Shown here in pieces: positions 23,461-34,596 of a stretch of DNA of 64,000 nt. How positions within the stretch are numbered: position 1 is the stretch's first letter; each line of letters begins with the position of its first letter. A program made the position numbers and the translations under genes. The DNA comes from Siphonodentalium dalli. Taxonomy: Eukaryota > Mollusca > Scaphopoda > Gadilida > Siphonodentaliidae. A model generated the notes under the pieces. The model had not been told where the DNA came from and did no database searches. It saw only the letters and a program-made list of their open reading frames with translations. Where the stretch lies: contig CP136065.1 of assembly GCA_032622095.1 (NCBI GenBank), forward strand, positions 65,589,031 to 65,653,030, read 5' to 3'.

Positions 23461-24198
23461 GGCACACATAGGTCATTTTTCGATTCAAAGGGAAATGAAA
23501 AATATTTGTTGGAGTAACTTTTTATTATTTGTATGCAGATGTTTTATGCGATTGTCATACCATGTATATATAGAGGATATCCACACTTTTTCAGTGGATA
23601 TGAGTTATATCTCATGAGTGATGACAAAACATTGAATTTCCACGAGTGGGATATCACTTATGTCTCATGCACTGCTAAAATCTTATAATTCACGGGAAAG
23701 TATATAATAAATATATATAACTACGTTTTCATTAGCACACTCGTATTAAGGGGTGTCGTCGCTACGGGTGTGTATATCATATACACAGTATGCTGTACAA
23801 CGGTCATCCCACCCCTGCAAAAAAAAAACATGACAACAATTTGGACAGCCTTGAAAATCACGACATATGGGCGTGGGCATAAACTCAATAAATAATATTC
23901 TCTATAGAAAATTGTCACTACATGTATTTCGAAAACATATTTTGATAAAGAGCGTTTCTGTTACCTTTCCGATATGACATATCTGCTTTGTAAACAGCCG
24001 ACGGAAATTTGGAAAAAGGAAATAATCAATACATTCATCGATCTCATTTTACCCCATCTCCCCGCACCCATATGGAATAACATAGAGGAGATTGTGAGCT
24101 TTGAGCTAGGCCATAATTCTTCTCAAAAGTTTAATTCGTGGGTAATACAATTTTATAATATATATTATCTATATGTCACATATACAGCTGATAATTGA

Positions 24199-24706
24199 CT
24201 ATATCCTACATTCGACGAGGCTGGGGGTGGCTAGTTGGTCTCTGTGGGGGGGGGGGGGGGGGTACATCGTGAAATTTCCAACTGCACCTGCCCCTTGATT
24301 GAACCGGGCCAAACTTCTATGTTCGTGAAATGCCATGTCCACCCCACCCGTTGGATTTAAACTTTCCATTTGGTAGCTCAAATATTCCAACAGTTCGAAA
24401 TTTCTAACCTGACGCCCCTAAAGTTGGTGATTTTCGGTTGCTGCTGTTTGTCTAAAACAACACATTCCTTTACTAGTTAGAAATTCAAACAATTGAAACC
24501 TATATATAGTGTACGATTAATGTTGTTGTCAAGCACGACATTGTCAATCGCTAAATTGCTAAACACACATGTGCACAAATAATTAATTATTAATCGTATT
24601 CAAAGTGACTTATAGGCCCTATTGGCCGGATGTTATATTTATATGCATAATGTCACTATAATAAATAAATAAATTCTAAATTCTAAAAAAAATAAAATTT
24701 GACCAA

Positions 24707-24738
<32 letters not shown>

Positions 24739-25030
24739 GTAGACAGCACACAAACCACATTCGCCACGTCCCTGATGATAAGCATGTGCTCTGAATTGTT
24801 TTTACCAAACTAACCCTATGGTTATACGGTGAGGGGGGTTTGCACTCTCCAAACTTTCGTTTTGGAAAGTTTGAGGTACCAGTTGGAATATTTAAACCCA
24901 AAGATAATTTTGTGTTGTTTAAGGGGGTGTAGTTGGACATTTCGAGGCGAACACCCCCTCTCACTATGTAGCCACGACCCTGTATACCAGGCGACGAATT
25001 GTCCATCCAGACAATGTACATAATCTCCGT
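24199..25030. repeat. dispersed repeat fragments with long G runs
   Basis: Two blocks of the family also seen at 3440-3600: direct at about 24265-24420 and inverted at about 24850-25000. Long G runs lie near 24247-24262 and 24722-24739, the second preceded by (GT)n. Confidence 0.5.
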
Positions 25031-26703
25031 AATTGCAAAATAACATAGGCCGCCATACTTGTGATCGATATGCCACTTATCGCGTGGGTCTTAACTTTAA
25101 GATTATCTTATGACACCTCACAGCAGTCTTAAAGTTAAGACCAACGTTAAGACCATCTTGAGTTAAGACATTGTTCGTGAAACGCACTTATGACTGAAGT
25201 TTGAACTTATGACCATCTTAAGTCCCAACTATGTCATAAGTTGCTTTCATGAAACAGGGCCCAGGTCGAACCATCAGGCGACCCAATGTTCGTATTCCTA
25301 TCGCTACACGAATTGTTAGATGGCGAGGATTCTAAAAGCATATACCATGCCATTATTCGGTGTCTTAAGAGATTCTGTTTCAACGACCAGTACCTTAAAG
25401 AACATTTAATCGCGTTCACGAGTGATGGGGCAAGTGCTCTAACCGGTAAGAACAGTGGCGTGATGGAACTTTTAAAGGCCGGCTTTCCGAAGATAATCAC
25501 ATGGCACTGTTTAAATCACCGTTTAGAGTTAGCAGTATAGGGGATGCGATCGCGAAAATTAGTGGCATATTTCATTTCAAGACCTTCATTGAAAAGGTGC
25601 ATACGATCTACAGCCAATCCCCTAAAAACCAAAGGGAGTTAAAAGAAATTGCTAGTAGCTTCGAGTCCGAGATTTTGAAGATAGGCACGTTTCTAAGTAC
25701 GAGGTGGGTGGCAAGTAGTTACCGAACTGTTATGGCTATGTGGACAAGTTATGAATCGTTGTTTCTCCATTTTAAAAAGAAATCCGATGGGAGTAACAAA
25801 ACTTCGTCTCAGTTTAAGGGACTACTGACGCGCATGCAGTCTCCTGGATTTTTGACTGATGTGGCTTAACTGGCTTTCATGTGCGATCTACTTTTTGAAC
25901 TATCTGAATTATCCGAAATATTACAGAGCCGAACAATGGACTTAGTTACTGCCGATAAATGTATGAGACGTACGATACGTGCTATTGAAGCTTTAACACA
26001 AAACACAGGAACAAAAAGCTTAAATGCTAACGATGCTGTGAAATCGGGGAACTTCGGAACCGTACCTCTCATTCAAAATCCAAAACTCGTGACAATAAAC
26101 CATAGTGATCTTGTAGACGAACTTTGTGCATCTCTAAGAGACCGACTGTTCACAACCAAGGCTTCGTGTGGGCAACGCGACACATCCGGTTATGATAAAC
26201 TCATGAACGAAATTAAAGTCCTCTATCCAGATCATTGGCCACATAAAATTGATGAAAACAGCGGCTTCGGTGTAAATGAAGTTCGTTCACTTTGTGATAG
26301 GTTTCGGTTAGAAAGGCCATCAGTTGTTGCAGCATTCCAGACATATGTTGAAAATAACGGTCGCCGAGCGCCTCAAAATTTGCGTACTCTCCTTCAATGC
26401 GTCAACTGCATTCCCGTGTCATCCGCTGAGTGTGAACGCGGTTTCAGCCAGATGAACTTAACATATTCCACACTCCGTAACCGATTACTTATCCAAAATG
26501 TTTCTAACCTCATGTTTATAAAACTGAACGGCCCACCTGTGGCATCTTGGAAACCACAGCAGTATGCGGTAACTTGGCTTCGTTCTTCTCACCACTCCGC
26601 TGACGACCCGCGTGTAAAGAAACAAAAGGTATCGGACATTGAAAGCGAGAATGAAATGTCTGAAGAGAAGAAGTTGAAGCTCAAACTATGGAGCGTTATG
26701 TGA

Positions 26704-27203
26704 AATTTGTATAAGTTCAATCATGCGGTCAATCTATAAAAAGATTCATTTGAAACATTACTATTTTAATAAAATTGCATCCTGTACTGCATGAGTTGTC
26801 ATGAAACATGCATGTTGTTTCCAATATTTCGACATAAACCAACCTTAAAGCAGTGGCGGATCTAGGGGCTGAACTAGGGGCTGAACAGGGTGGCTAGCCA
26901 CCCCCTCCCCATTGAAGGCACAATCTTTGTATAGGCATATGTCTAGCACCGTTTGTAAATTATGCATTATAATAACTGTAAATTACTATGATACGTAGCT
27001 ATGATCCACCTAGTATACACTATACAGTTTACGATAATGTATAGTAAATCGAACATTGTTTTTCCTTTTCAACTGACGATTTGGCGTGCGTGCAGCGCTG
27101 TGTATATTGCCTCTCAATAATTCATCTGTGTGTAGTTTCATTATGCACTTCATGTTACCCCTCGGGGTCCTTTATGGTAATAAATTCTATTCTATTCTAT
27201 TCT
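26704..27203. other. hAT 3' flank and a retroposon tail
   Basis: No gene. At 26853 a CAGTGGCGGATCTAGGG sequence, typical of an hAT left end, begins another uncharacterised repeat with a short internal duplication (GGGGCTGAAC). At 27178-27205, AATAAATTC(TATTC)n is the kind of tail left by a LINE or SINE. Confidence 0.4.
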
Positions 27204-27302
27204 ATAATTCACGAGGGGGGCCGGCTATGGTAAAAACCGAGTGAGCGGAGCGAACAATGATTTTACTAATAGGTAATAGGACCGGCTCCCCGAGTGAATT
27301 AT
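27204..27302. repeat. small hairpin MITE
   Basis: Arms 27204-27224 (ATAATTCACGAGGGGGGCCGG) and 27282-27302 are inverted repeats matching at about 18 of 21 positions. They enclose a 57-bp middle with a further short GAGTGAGCGGAGCGAAC block. Too short to code. Confidence 0.5.
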
Positions 27303-29224
27303 GACATTTATGTCACGTAATTATTGAAGCCAATACATTATTCTGTTTATTTACAGTTTTACACACTTTTCATGACTTAAATGCACTATTTGAATGCCTA
27401 ATTCTAAAGATAATATGTGACAAATTAGTCCCCGACAAGCTGCCGCGTGCGCTCACTGGGACGTTATTCACAATTTCACAGGTGTGACATTATTACTTTT
27501 AATTCACCGAGAAATCTTGATAAATCTCCGCTAAGTGTGTAATAAAATGTGATAACGCGTGTCACAATTTCACAAAATATATCCCAACTGCGGCCATCCA
27601 TTCGCACAGATTGCCAAACTGGCTTATAGTATGGAGCATCAATTTTCTCACAAGTTCCTTGATAAAAGGGAAGATTGAAGATGTGAAGCAGATTTTGTGT
27701 TGCTCCAACAACAATGTGCGTGCGAAGACATACAAAGTACTATTGTATGAGAAGAGTGACCTATTTAGATCACAGCAGGGACTGTCAGAGAGGAAGAACG
27801 AAAAGAGTGAAGACTTATACATTTCCTGCATGTACTTCAGAGCGGATCTCAATCTCCAAGCTGTGTCAACTTACATAGTTTTTATAAACCTCACTGTAAA
27901 ACAGTTTTAGTATGTCGTGGTGTGATTTCAATTTCCATGTTGCTTCGTGCAGTATTAACTATTATGTTACGCAAGCAGGCATTTAATTGCCACACAACGC
28001 CACTTTTACGTTGTCACTTCGTTGTGTGAATTTAGAGTTATCATTCCTGCATCGGGAATTGGTGATGCCGATATTTTAAAATTAACACAGTATTTTTAAC
28101 TGACTGACTGACTGGTGAGTTGACTGATCTAATATTCTAATTTCAACACAGATTCCTGGAACAAGATTTGACCCCACCCCAGTAATACTTATAATAATTC
28201 TATAGAAAGGAAACTAACTTGACAGGGCCTAATTTTTTACCATTTATTTGGCGACGGGCCGAAGGCTTTCGACTTTCGATGACTTCATTTGAACATTTCC
28301 ATTTCAAATTTTCAAACAAATTATGTCAGGCGGATTAGCGATATTATTGACGATATCAAATTTAAAACCGGGTATACCCGATATATCGTCATACCGCCCA
28401 GCACTAATTTTGATTGCACTATTTTTACGATGGTTGAGAAAACTGATAATTTATTTAATCGTTCACACTGTGTGTATGTGCTAATAGATATGTCACTTTC
28501 CCCAACCATCGCCAAAATTTAGCAATAACTGCGTGTGTCTTTCAAACAAAAATATAAATTGGGAAGTTTTCTATTTCAGACCCAAATTGCCACTTTATCA
28601 GCCTAATATATACCTTGATACGATTCCTGAATTGAAAGCAGGAATCACTCAGAATGCTACGTTTTAGCAGCATAATCTCAAACTTTTCCCGGGGGAGTAC
28701 CCACGGACCCCCACCTTCGAGAGGGGGACACCCCCTCTCGAGCTCACACCCCAAAATACACGGAACTCTTTACGATATTCCGATAGTACTGTGTTTACTC
28801 TATATTCTCTGAAAAATTGGTGTAAAAATTCCCAATAGAACGACTTTTATCAGGCGTTTACTAAAACCGCAAAGTATTGAGAAATTAATGCAATTTTCTG
28901 AATTTTCGGATTATTTCGTCGCATAAAATCAATAAAAATACGACGAGTAACTGGAAATGTTTTTGAACCTTCTAGAAGGGGTATATGTCCCTACAAAAAT
29001 TTCTCGCATAAACTGACAGATAACAAAGTTATAATTAGTTCTATAGAACCACCCTAAATCCCCCATAGTAAATGCATGCGGCCGTAAAGCACGTGGCTTT
29101 GTTTGGATACTTTCTGTCCCAGAATGCATCATTCTCGCTATCTGTAAAATGGTCTCATAGAAGGGTTATAATCTAGTTGGACATTTGCTCTTTCTGCGAT
29201 ATCCTGCAGCTACTTCCCTGAACC
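27303..29224. other. non-coding AT-rich stretch
   Basis: No supported gene. Near 28690-28735 is a C/G-rich inverted block (CTCGAGAGGGGG type). Open frames at 27611-27910 and 28289-28522 have no recognisable domain. Confidence 0.45.
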
Positions 29225-29745
29225 GTGGTCCATTTGGTAGTCACCCCCACAATACGCACATTGTAATAACGATATTAGTACATGAGTCGTACGGTATATA
29301 ACCCCATTGGTTTGAGTGGTAATTGTTTTGTTTTTGGTTGCCTCTTAATATTCGCCAACGGTCATGCACGCTACACTCTGCCGTTTGATCGGTGAAAATT
29401 GGACCATGCAGAAATGCGATTTTGGGCATTTTTCTATTTTCGGTCGCTGGGTACGTATGGAAACCCAGTGCCAGTCGGTTTTGGGGTAAATATTTTGAGA
29501 GGAATCTTAATTAATCGTCAACAGCCACCCTACAATGTCGTTTATTCCGTGAATATCCGTCGGACCAGAAAGATGATTTCGGGCATTTTTTCATTTTTGG
29601 TCGCAGGGAAGGAAAGGAAACCCAGTGGGTTGGTGGTAAATATTTTGGAAGGTATCTTAATTATTTGTCAACGGCACACTATATACGTATTAGAATGCCG
29701 TTTATTCCGTGAAAATCGGACCAGAATGTTTTCAATAAGGAAAAA
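29225..29745 (+). repeat. tandem repeat, unit about 170 bp, three copies
   Basis: Copies are marked by TTTGGGCATTTTTCTATTTT, a GGAAACCCAGTG block, TAAATATTTTG and TTATTCCGTGAAAAT. Two are nearly full (about 29400-29570 and 29570-29740) and a partial diverged one lies upstream. Confidence 0.7.
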
Positions 29746-30129
29746 TTAATTGATGTCACGTGAACGAATTTTCAATGGTTTGTTTCTACACAAAAATATT
29801 CACGCAAGTTTGCAATTGTACTCTAATGCATGTTTCAACATAATTCTATACCAATATATTCATGTATGTGTTATCAGATTATAACTTCAGTTAAAAAATT
29901 AATCTTTCAGTCAAGCCCCTAAGGCAAATAACTAGCTTACTACAGCCAATATGCAGACTAAATCCAATGCATGCATCATGTCCACTTTTGCTTCATCAGT
30001 CACTCTATTTTCAATAAATTTAGTGAACAGAATATTCCGGATGCCGTCTCTCTGTTATGGAGAATTCCGGATGCCAGGGTCAGTTTTAAGCCGGATGCCG
30101 GATTCCAGGGGAGGGGGTAGTCACCCTCA

Positions 30130-30465
30130 TATAACAAGGGTGATAACCGAATAATCCAACATATAACAAGGGTGATAACCGAATAATCCAACATATAACA
30201 CGGGTGATAACCGAATAATCCAACATATAACAAGGGTGATAACCGAATAATCCAACATATAACGTACTTTAGGGTGATAACCGAATAATCCGACATGATA
30301 TAACGTACTTTAGGGTGATAGCCGAATAATCCAACATATAACGCACTTATGGTGATAACCGAATAATCCAACATATAACGTACTTTAGGGTGATAACCGA
30401 ATAATCCGACATATAACGTACTTTAGGGTGATAACCGAATAATCCAACATATAACGTACTTTCGA
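30130..30465 (+). repeat. minisatellite with two unit lengths (33 and about 38 bp)
   Basis: Nine copies of GGGTGATAACCGAATAATCC followed by an AACATATAAC-like part. The first four have a 33-bp period. The rest carry an added GTACTTTA and have a 37-43-bp period. No stem-loop spacing or cas genes, so this is not a CRISPR. Confidence 0.85.
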
Positions 30466-31324
30466 CTAAATAACGGATAGTTGTCTGAAACAGTTGCTAT
30501 TTAAAATAAATTATTCTGTTAAAACGCTTTCTGAAAAACGCCCTGGTGATGTTTTTAATTTTGTTTTTAATTTCTGAATATCCGGTTACCCCCCCCCCCC
30601 CCCCCCCCCCCCTTTCGATTAAATCAGGATATTCCATTTAAAATACAATCCTAACATCGCGTGGCACCAGCCCTGTTATTCAGATTGAATATCAATCGAT
30701 ATATAACGTGAACCCTGATTAGATATTGTTTGATATCTAATCATTGGCGTATTGGCTGGTCAGATCGCTAAGTCAAAGGTGTCCGCGTATTTGGACGACC
30801 TGCAACTTGGCTGCAAGGTTTATCAAGAAAATGCAAAGTGCACTGTTGGCAAAATTTGAAGAAGCAATATGGGATATATCGGAAGTGGGATATATAGGGT
30901 GCAATTTTGATGACGACAGCGATAATGATGATATTTGATGATGCTAATGGTGGTGGTGGTGGTTGGGGGGGGGGGTGGGGGCGCAAGCGACGAGACGCTT
31001 TCGTCGAACAGCAGATCAAGGGCAGTAACTGATTCAAATTGATATTTTTACTTTGTTTCGATAGAGTTATCTCGCTTTGGCCACTTCCGGGTGTACACAA
31101 ACGTATGTGTTGTTTTTTTTGCTCAATAAAATATATGCTATTGGTGTGATAAACACTCGTCGGTTCTATTATCGTCGGAGGGGCCTGCGCCCCATGCGGC
31201 CCCTTTGTGCGTTTGGGGCATTTGACCCATGTGTGCGCTTCGCGCACATGACAGCCAGATCCTACTTTTTTATATAAATTGATCATAATAAATTGATCAT
31301 AGTATTATGCTACTTCAATTACGT
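30466..31324. other. non-coding, long C run
   Basis: Contains a run of more than 20 C near 30589-30612 and a (GGT)n/G stretch near 30948-30980. Near 31203-31250 is a small GC-rich hairpin (GTGCGCTTCGCGCAC). I see no gene. Confidence 0.45.
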
Positions 31325-31985
31325 CCTCAGGGCAAATAGGTTCATATTGAACCTAAATATTGACATTGCTTCATATTGGACTTATTTGGTTTTGTTGGAT
31401 GGCGCGGGTCACAGTGAAAACACATCTATAAAGAGCGTACAAATAGGCCCATAGTGAGCTCATTTTGGGGGGGGGGGGGTTGTAATAAATTTAATTATTT
31501 TTTTCTAAATACAAATATAACCTCCGCCAGGGTATCCCGAGTCACCACACCAAATGTGGTTGAAATCTGACCAGGGGTCTGGGATAAAAATCCGGACGGA
31601 CAGATTTTATACATTTTAGAAGTATGGTGGACTTATACCCGGTATTCCGTTGGATGGCGCGGGCTACACCGAAAACACATATACAAAGAGCGTACATCTG
31701 GTGCTGCAACATATCCTCGTACAATTAGGTTCATATTCGACCTAAATATTCACATATGTTCATAATGGACTTATTTCATTCTGAAATACGCCCATAGTGA
31801 GCTTATTTATAAAAACATATTTAATAAATTTTTCGTTGATCAAAATTTTGAAAAACTAACGCCATTGCAAACTCCACCATGGTACAGCGAGTCACCACAC
31901 CAAACCTGGTTGAGCAGTCTGGGAGAAAAATCCGAACAGACAGACAGGCGGACATACAGATCCTACTCGCTATATGTATAGATTA
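31325..31985 (+). mobile_element. two-core-repeat element with ACAG end
   Basis: Two diverged cores of about 330 bp, each with TAGGTTCATATT, TTGGATGGCGCGGG, AAAGAGCGTACA, GCCCATAGTGAGCT, GAGTCACCACACCAAA and AAAAATCCG. The second ends (ACAG)n then TACAGATCCTACTCGCTATATGTATAGAT. The design resembles the Helitron-like elements at 20 kb, but the sequence differs. No coding capacity. Confidence 0.45.
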
Positions 31986-32486
31986 AACACAGTTACTCTC
32001 GATGGCGAAATCGTTTTCGTTAGTTAGGGTACGATCATACGCTGACACGGTATGTTTTGTGGGCATTTCGTCACAGAAAACCGCATGGTGTCAGAATATG
32101 AACAGAAACATGCAACTTTACCAAAGCGAACAACTTGAGAAGTAAAATTTCTGTAGTTCCACGTGTAACAGTGTTACTGACATTCGCCTTCAAATACCCG
32201 AATGATTTATTCTTGCGAGATAGTTGCATGCTATTTACAGGCAAATTCCTGCATCATCGCTTCATATGGAACTACATCGATTACTTCTCACGTAAATATC
32301 TGAGGTACAGATGCATTTTATATGCATGTTTCCGTCCATAATCTGGCACAATACGATTTCTACGAACAAGTCCATAATATGTCTTTAATACTCAAAGTTG
32401 CTAAATATTGCACAGCATGTATGTAGTGGGCGTACACCACCGACAAGATATCGAAATCGTATTTCACTGCGGCTTCTAAGATTATA
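31986..32486. other. non-coding flank of the Polinton
   Basis: No gene recognised between the preceding repeat and the Polinton target site. Confidence 0.5.
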
Positions 32487-32492
32487 CATACG
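32487..32492 (+). repeat. Polinton target site duplication, left (CATACG)
   Basis: CATACG directly precedes the terminal AGTAGTATTGG. The right partner at 48302-48307 is CATACT, matching at five of six positions. Polintons make 6-bp duplications. Confidence 0.7.
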
Positions 32493-33160
32493 AGTAGTAT
32501 TGGCGGGCACTCTGGCCCACCCCCCTCGCTCGGGGCACTCTGGCCCATGGGCCAGCGTCACTCTGGCCCATGGGCCAGAGTGCCCGACCCAGAAAATTTC
32601 TGGCCCCCATGAACCAGAACATTTCTGGGTCGGACACTCTGGCCCATGGGCCAGAGTGACGCTGGTCCATGGGCCAGAGTGACGCTGGCCCATGGGCCAG
32701 ACTCACGCTGAGCGATGGGGATGGACCAGAGTGCCCACGAGCGAGGGGGTGGGCCAGAGTGCCCGCCAGAGAGTCAATGTCAGGACCTGGGACCGGACAC
32801 TCTGGCCCATGGGCCAGAGTGCCCGACAGCAAATGGGGTGGGCCAGAGTGCCCCGCCCAGGGTCGGTCTAGAGGTTGTGCTAGATTCCAAAAGAGTAAGG
32901 TGACCGTTTCGAAGGGTTTTTTTGAAAGAAAAGAGCACAATTTACCAATGTATCGATTTTTTCTCGGATTCTAATGCCAGTGTGGTAAGCGACGGGCGCT
33001 CCCATTCGCTGTACACATTGAACTTAGAATAATACGAGAAAAAATAGATGTGTTGGTAAATTGTGCTACTTTACCAGTGCATTTTTTAACAAAAGCGAAA
33101 GTCTTCGAATAAATTCGAACACGCTAGCGTTGTAAAATGCACTTGCAGAAGTTACCTTTC
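32493..33160 (+). repeat. Polinton left TIR (expanded)
   Basis: Matches the right TIR in inverted orientation from the tip to about 33160, including GTCAATGTCAGGACCTGGGACC, GGTTGTGCTAGATTCC, the ACAATTTACCAATGT blocks and AACAAAAGCGAAAGTCTT. It is about 290 bp longer than the right TIR. The extra DNA is mostly a GC-rich palindromic array of CTCTGGCCCATGGGCCAGAG units (about 32545-32870). Open frames here are composition artefacts. Confidence 0.88.
32503..32772. repeat. fold-back palindrome in the left TIR
   Basis: The tip sequence 32503-32545 recurs inverted at about 32730-32772. The interval is filled with shorter palindromes (GGCCCATGGGCC; CCGACCCAGAAAATTTCTGG against its complement near 32620-32640). 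The whole could fold into one long hairpin with secondary arms. Confidence 0.7.
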
Positions 33161-33275
33161 AGTGAAATATGTTATGAGATAATGATAAAATGGTACAGAT
33201 AAAATTTTCCCGAGTCAAATCGGTGTTTTATTCATAGAAATATGATGTTTTTGACAAAAAAGAAACACATCTGAT

Positions 33276-33333
33276 TTGACGTTCGGGGAAATTTGGTGAA
33301 ATACGCATGACGTCGTCAACGAGGCCCGCGCAT
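33276..33333 (+). promoter_or_regulatory. shared promoter module, gene 1
   Basis: TTGACGTTCGGGGAAATTT, then GGTGAAATACGCATGACG, TCGTCA and a GCCCGCGC block, 75-130 bp before ATG 33408. The same ordered blocks precede the minus gene at 34596 and the plus gene at 34840. It contains TGACG/ACGTCA half-sites of the CREB/ATF type. The role is inferred from repetition and position. Confidence 0.65.
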
Positions 33334-33407
33334 TCCATATACTTGATCCTCGAAAAATGTTAACGTTATTAGATGCGTAAATTGTAACATTAGCGTTATT
33401 TTGAAAC

Positions 33408-33857
33408 ATGGATCCAGTAACGGAATTTCTCAAGACTATTGATGTACAGTACGATCATATTCCCGCAACAACGCAAATGTCGACTCCACTGTATGCAGGA
33501 AATGTGACGCCACGGGTAGAACAGCAACAGGTACCAATGGTGTATCCGCGAACGGATCAACAACCAGTGTATACACCGCCGGTAAAAACACAACAAATGA
33601 CTCAACTTGTTATATACCAAGTTATCAACAGTTCACAATGGGAAGAACAGACAAAATTGTTACGGAATATTTGGCAGGAAATGAAGGATTTACGAAAGCA
33701 ATTAACACAAAAACCGACTGAATGAACAATCAACTTGAAACCTCACACGATTGACATACCAATTGAGGTACATGGTTTCCAGAAAGAACATACGAAGCGA
33801 TCAACATTTGGATCACTCGGGAAAGATTTAACAGTGATGAAGAAACAAAAGAAATGA
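33408..33857 (+). pseudogene. Polinton left-arm gene 1 (unknown, histone-type 3' end)
   Basis: I do not recognise this protein. From ATG 33408 it reads 105 codons (MDPVTEFLKTIDVQYDHIP..., rich in Pro, Gln and Thr, then WEEQTKLLRNIWQEMKDLRK, a likely short amphipathic helix) to TGA 33723-33725. The same frame then stays open for another 43 codons (including HTIDIPIEVHGFQKEH and a Lys-rich end) to TGA 33855-33857. That is 19 nt before a histone-type stem-loop, so the natural gene probably ended there and the first TGA is a mutation or is read through. The promoter module is shared with its two neighbours. It could be an early regulatory protein, but that is a guess. Confidence 0.55.
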
Positions 33858-33876
33858 TTTTTATATTATTTTAAAC

Positions 33877-33892
33877 GGCCCTTTTCAGGGCC
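33877..33892 (+). terminator. histone-type 3' stem-loop, gene 1
   Basis: GGCCCTTTTCAGGGCC: a perfect 6-bp stem with UUUC loop, preceded by AAAC and followed by AC. It fits the metazoan replication-dependent histone mRNA consensus bound by SLBP. CACGAAAGATACGCTCTG lies 10-28 nt downstream, where the purine-rich U7 snRNP site would be. Confidence 0.8.
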
Positions 33893-33902
33893 ACTTAAAA
33901 TT

Positions 33903-33920
33903 CACGAAAGATACGCTCTG
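33903..33920 (+). promoter_or_regulatory. candidate histone downstream element (U7 site), gene 1
   Basis: CACGAAAGATACGCTCTG; the AAAGATACGCTCTG core is shared with the two other left-arm stem-loops at the same relative place. Confidence 0.6.
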
Positions 33921-34137
33921 TATTATGCTATATGATGATCGTATTATAGATATGAAGGGTCGTAGTGGTTTTTTTTTTTATTGTTAGGGAAGTATTCTTT
34001 GATATATTATGTGAACATTCTCTCCAGTTCATGATGAATGAATTTGGTTTGGAGAAATTATGTGAACATTCTCTCCAGGAAGAATGAACAAATCGTACAG
34101 TAGCAATTTCAGAGCGTATCTTTTTTTTAATTTGTGA

Positions 34138-34153
34138 GGCCCTGAAAAGGGCC
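34138..34153 (-). terminator. histone-type 3' stem-loop, gene 2
   Basis: On the minus strand GGCCCTTTTCAGGGCC, preceded by AAAAC and followed by TCACAAATTAAAAAAAAG and then ATACGCTCTGAAATTGC. It is identical in stem and loop to the gene 1 signal and convergent with it (33877-33892). Confidence 0.8.
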
Positions 34154-34165
34154 GTTTTGGATGGT

Positions 34166-34596
34166 TTCAAAAGAAACCGCACGATGTGTTTGTGTTTGAA
34201 TACAGCTGAAAGTTGTCTTGGGAACGTCGCAACCAAATGGCACAATTGCATGGCTGGCATGTCTGTATCCCCCAGAGCGGCAAGAATTCGGTAAACTCTA
34301 TGCCCTGAGAAGATTATGATAGACCGCTGTAGTGATGTAGCCGCAAGTCGCACCATCAATCTTGATGTCCCCAGCAATCTGGTATGTCGGAACCACCGTG
34401 GTGGCAGTCCAAACAACCGATCTCTGTTGTCCGTCATCAACATAACGGTGCACCTATAGATATCAAAACAGTTATCTATAGTCCCCGTTTCTGCTAAACT
34501 CAAAGCCTTCCATAGCATCTGTGCTTCATCCCCAAACACACCTCACACCAGCATCCCATCCTCCAAATAGCTCCGATACAGATCTCGGTAATCCAT
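34166..34596 (-). pseudogene. Polinton left-arm gene 2 (unknown, minus strand)
   Basis: Not recognised. ATG 34596 begins MDYRDLYRSYLEDGMLV, then a TGA at 34543-34545. The frame continues open with GVFGDEAQMLWKALSLAE, FGLPPRWFRHTRLLG, HRVYRILAALGDTDMPAMQ and LCHLVATFPRQLSAVFKHK. This is a mostly helical, Arg/Leu-rich protein of about 140 residues. The open frame runs on through the stem-loop to 33928, which suggests the true stop was lost by a frameshift; a TGA in another frame lies at 34167-34169, 13 nt before the stem. It diverges from gene 3 across a pair of inverted promoter modules and converges on gene 1. Not expected to be functional as it stands. Confidence 0.5.

Larger units (their letters stand above)
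22532..25260. mobile_element. 2.7-kb TIR element with CTTAAG-rich ends
   Basis: The left end reads GGGCCTGTCTCATGAAGCAA and the right end, inverted, GCCCTGTTTCATGAAAGCAA. Both subterminal regions are full of CTTAAG/ATCTTAAG and TTATGAC motifs. CCAG flanks both sides (22528-22531 and 25261-25264), and removing the element restores the hAT reading (KPQ then VEP). It carries no recognisable transposase. The superfamily is unassigned; the CCAG duplication may be 4 or 5 bp because of ambiguous C and G runs. Confidence 0.65.
22252..26703 (+). pseudogene. hAT transposase, catalytic part (interrupted and frameshifted)
   Basis: Continuation of the transposase begun at 13887. It resumes with HVFRTAYYLAKSDRPFSDF, runs through RGKLSVRVDESTTVR, shifts frame near 22490 (SALILYIKP) and is cut at 22531 by a 2.7-kb element. 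From 25261 it reads FLSLHELLDGE, FTSDGASALTGKNSGV (catalytic region), WHCLNHRLELAV (CxxH), shifts frame near 25537, then ISGIFHFKTFIEKVH and LSTRWVASSYRTVM. A TAA at 25867-25869 breaks it. A long open tail (25879-26703) ends with the hAT dimerisation block PVSSAECERGFSQMNLTY and STLRNRLLIQNVSNLMFIKL. With at least three frameshifts and one stop it cannot make an active transposase. Confidence 0.88.

Noticed and set aside
30000-30374. 124-codon minus-strand ORF
   Set aside because: Repeating LDYSVIT peptide is produced by the minisatellite.
30130-30465. CRISPR-like array
   Set aside because: The repeats are contiguous with no unique spacers, in eukaryotic DNA with no cas genes; it is a minisatellite.
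32385-32940. Several overlapping ORFs on both strands
   Set aside because: They translate the palindromic GGCCCATGGGCC array of the Polinton TIR; frames on both strands are alike and have no domain.
33723-33725. In-frame TGA as a selenocysteine codon
   Set aside because: No SECIS-like structure noticed, and the neighbour gene has TAA at the comparable place, so decay or readthrough is simpler.
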